Shown in pieces: positions 4,593 to 5,301 of a stretch of DNA of 5,301 bases (positions within the stretch are counted from its first letter, which is position 1; each line of letters opens with the position of its first letter). Position numbers and translations under genes: made by a program. The notes under the pieces were generated by a model that saw nothing but the letters and a program-made list of their open reading frames with translations, was not told the DNA's origin and ran no database searches. Source of the stretch: Betaproteobacteria bacterium (GTDB taxonomy: Bacteria; Pseudomonadota; Gammaproteobacteria; Burkholderiales; CANMPU01); NCBI GenBank assembly GCA_947499755.1, contig CANMPU010000092.1, positions 1 to 5,301 on the forward strand, given 5' to 3'.

Positions 4593-5301
4593 TCAAGAAT
4601 TATTAATTTCTGATAAAGCCGTTCGATAATCGGAGGGGCGGTAATGATCCAGCCATTCCAAGGCCCAGAACATTTTGCGATACGGATTAATAGAGGCGTC
4701 TTGCAAGAGCTCATCGTGATATTGCCACATGTGCAAATTGATTACGGTAGAGCGTGTTGATATCGCCGGCATGAAGCTGCGCTTCCAGCGTTTCATCTCG
4801 TCAATTTCCTTCAACATTGCCGCACGATCCGGCAACTGAAATTTGCCCTTAAGCAATTTTATTAACCAAACGCTGGCAAGGTGGGAAGTTAAAGAATTCG
4901 AAAACGTGGCGGCGCTGCCGATGAACGCCAAATTATTTAGATCAGGGTGAATGATATGGCGGTAAAGGTAGACACCATCGGCTTCCCGTGTTTTCGCAAA
5001 GGCTTCAGGCAAGAACTTATAGTTGTTAGATTTATAACCGGTACCAAAAATAACAACATCTGCTTCTATGTTTTCACCATTATTTAGTGTTACACCTTTT
5101 TCCGTGTATTCCTTAATTTCACCACAGTGATTTTTGATTTTTCCATTTAGCATCAACTTGTAAACTTCTTTTCTAGGCAGAAAATCTAGGTTGAAAATAT
5201 CAATCTCAAATTTTTCTTTGGGTACGAGTCCGAGTTTCTTGAGCGGATACTGAATTCTAATAACAGCTTCGGTAAAACGCCAAAAACCCGATACCAGCAA
5301 G
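4593..5301 (-). CDS. Flavin-containing monooxygenase-like FAD/NAD(P)-dependent oxidoreductase (C-terminal part)
   Basis: The frame is open to the right edge, so the N-terminal half, with the FAD-binding GxGxxG and the FMO/BVMO fingerprint, lies outside; the first visible codon is not a start. About 236 residues remain of a family usually 430-500 long. The fragment has the pattern LPRKEVYKLMLNGKI..., then ADVVIFGTGYKSN (about residue 80 on), the typical FMO/Baeyer-Villiger ATGY-type motif, and YRHIIHPDLNNLAFIGSAATFSNSLTSHLASVWL, closely resembling FMO-like C-terminal FAD-domain sequence. Such enzymes use FAD and NADPH to oxygenate N, S or carbonyl groups; the substrate here cannot be read. The C-terminal ~70 residues are rich in Trp, Arg and Tyr. 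It is on the same strand as tup but separated by 500 bases and a terminator, so it is probably functionally unrelated. Confidence 0.75.
   Translation of the reverse strand, partial: LLVSGFWRFTEAVIRIQYPLKKLGLVPKEKFEIDIFNLDFLPRKEVYKLMLNGKIKNHCGEIKEYTEKGVTLNNGENIEADVVIFGTGYKSNNYKFLPEAFAKTREADGVYLYRHIIHPDLNNLAFIGSAATFSNSLTSHLASVWLIKLLKGKFQLPDRAAMLKEIDEMKRWKRSFMPAISTRSTVINLHMWQYHDELLQDASINPYRKMFWALEWLDHYRPSDYRTALSEINNS

Noticed and set aside
5298..5300. TTG as start codon of the FMO-like gene
   Set aside because: It is at the window edge, the frame stays open, and the family needs an N-terminal FAD domain that is not yet seen; it is an internal Leu codon.
1..5301. CRISPR arrays, tRNA or rRNA genes, insertion sequences, phage attachment sites
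   Set aside because: I read both strands and saw no spaced repeats, cloverleaf-like segments, transposase frames or terminal inverted repeats.

Overview
The window comes from a Gram-negative bacterium. It encodes an outer-membrane beta-barrel porin with a signal peptide and a C-terminal Phe, and a periplasmic binding protein. The MobB N-terminus and the Porin_O/P-type protein fit a beta- or gammaproteobacterium, but nothing here fixes the genus. Spot counts give roughly 45-55% GC over most of the window, with a dip to about 30% at 5041-5220. All supported genes are on the minus strand, so gene order runs from high to low coordinates.

Layout, in transcription order. (1) 5301-4593: C-terminal half of a flavin-containing monooxygenase-like protein, cut by the window edge. 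(2) 4592-4092: about 500 bases without a gene. It holds a likely intrinsic terminator for the upstream side (4350-4375), a candidate sigma70 promoter (4149-4178) and a dyad-symmetric possible operator (4187-4206). (3) 4091-3228: tupA, periplasmic tungstate-binding protein. (4) 3116-1608: an OprO/OprP-like porin. Its start is moved 18 bases inward to an ATG with a strong Shine-Dalgarno. (5) 1571-876: tupB, permease. (6) 879-190: tupC, ATPase, overlapping tupB by 4 bases. (7) 107-1: start of mobB, a GTPase of molybdenum/tungsten cofactor maturation, cut by the window edge.

The central block reads as an oxyanion route from outside to cofactor. A porin with a polyanion-selective family fold would take tungstate (or molybdate) across the outer membrane. 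TupA would capture it, TupBC would import it with ATP, and MobB would act in building the bis-MGD form of the cofactor used by enzymes such as formate dehydrogenase. The unusual point is the porin lying between tupA and tupB, which suggests an outer-membrane partner for a Tup transporter. This is inferred from gene order; substrate specificity cannot be read from the sequence alone. Two dyads sharing the hexamer ACATAT/ATATGT flank the tupA promoter and start, and are candidate sites for a ModE/TunR-type metal-responsive regulator. No regulator gene lies in the window.
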